A stretch of 5,148 bases of DNA, taken from Nitrospira sp. (GTDB taxonomy: Bacteria; Nitrospirota; Nitrospiria; Nitrospirales; Nitrospiraceae). A program made the translations under genes and the position numbers. The stretch lies in NCBI GenBank assembly GCA_025361385.1, contig JANYAJ010000277.1:1-5148 (forward strand), written 5' to 3'. Positions 4,878 through 5,148 of this stretch are shown piece by piece. Below the pieces are notes generated by a model that worked only from the letters and a program-made list of their open reading frames with translations, did no database searches and was not told the DNA's origin. Position 1 is the first letter of the stretch; each line of letters starts with the position of its first letter.

Positions 4878-5148
4878 CTAGTCCCGGTCTTCTTCTCGCT
4901 CAATTTTCTCCAGCAGCTCTTCTTTCGACTGACATTCGACACAGAGCTTCGCAAAGGGCACGGCTTCCAATCGTCGTTCGCTGATCTCCACACCGCATTC
5001 GGCGCAAATGCCGTAGGTGCCTTCGGTCAACCGCGTCAACGCTTCATCGATAGCCTGCCGACGGCGATTGCGCATTTCCATCAAGGAAATGCCCAACTCA
5101 CGATCGAGATCCATGAGCGCTTGATCGCCCACGTCGCGTGCAGACTCA
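4878..5148 (-). CDS. DksA/TraR-family C4 zinc-finger protein, 5' end outside window
   Basis: The frame stays open to the right edge, so the true start lies outside. At least 89 residues are visible (a GTG at 5132 exists but is internal by homology). The visible part has a helical segment (DVGDQALMDLDRELGISLMEMR, then RRRQAIDEALTRL) followed by GTYGICAECGVEISERRLEAVPFAKLCVEC, a CX2C-X17-CX2C zinc finger, and an acidic tail EELLEKIEREEDRD. DksA/TraR proteins act in the RNA polymerase secondary channel or, for the shorter members, have undefined roles in transcription or stress. The acidic coiled-coil-tip residues that define true DksA would lie at or beyond the edge, so activity on polymerase cannot be judged. 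The stop lies inside a small stem-loop, then the palindromic repeat follows. Confidence 0.85.
   Translation of the reverse strand, partial: ESARDVGDQALMDLDRELGISLMEMRNRRRQAIDEALTRLTEGTYGICAECGVEISERRLEAVPFAKLCVECQSKEELLEKIEREEDRD

Noticed and set aside
1..5148. CRISPR arrays, tRNA or rRNA genes
   Set aside because: No regularly spaced direct repeats with unique spacers and no tRNA or rRNA-like sequence were seen on either strand.

Overview
The window looks like chromosomal DNA from a free-living, fairly GC-rich Gram-negative bacterium. A Nitrospira-type (Nitrospirota) source is my best guess. It rests on the gene mix (SPFH lipoprotein, c-type cytochrome lipoprotein, queC, DksA/TraR-type zinc finger) and on long palindromic intergenic repeats that I associate from memory with Nitrospira genomes. 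No rRNA or other phylogenetic marker is present, so this remains an inference.

Left part (1-1928) looks accessory or defence-related. A minus-strand gene running off the left edge encodes the N-terminus of a type III restriction/DEAD-box helicase-like protein. After about 550 bp with no convincing gene comes a plus-strand pair with a 4-bp ATGA overlap: a 98-residue DUF6922-like presumed antitoxin and a 229-residue AbiEii/AbiGii-type nucleotidyltransferase (presumed toxin). A good sigma70-like promoter lies just before the pair.

Middle part (1929-3690): a hairpin lies between the convergent toxin and SPFH genes. The minus-strand SPFH/prohibitin lipoprotein gene has a perfect AGGAGG ribosome site, a candidate promoter and a 23-bp inverted repeat in its leader. 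Upstream of it is a two-gene minus-strand unit. It consists of a 51-codon single-pass membrane protein, easily missed because it is short and probably starts with GTG, and 4 nt later a monohaem cytochrome c lipoprotein.

Right part (3691-5148): queC (queuosine/7-deazaguanine pathway) on the minus strand is bracketed by two related palindromic repeats in the same orientation. The left copy supplies queC's last codons and stop. The right copy has its centre replaced by a second hairpin built of degenerate 7-bp repeats. A minus-strand DksA/TraR-like C4 zinc-finger gene runs off the right edge.

I see no complete new system. The items most worth a second look are the unannotated small membrane protein beside the cytochrome, the nested repeat family around queC, and the restriction-like/toxin-antitoxin neighbourhood.
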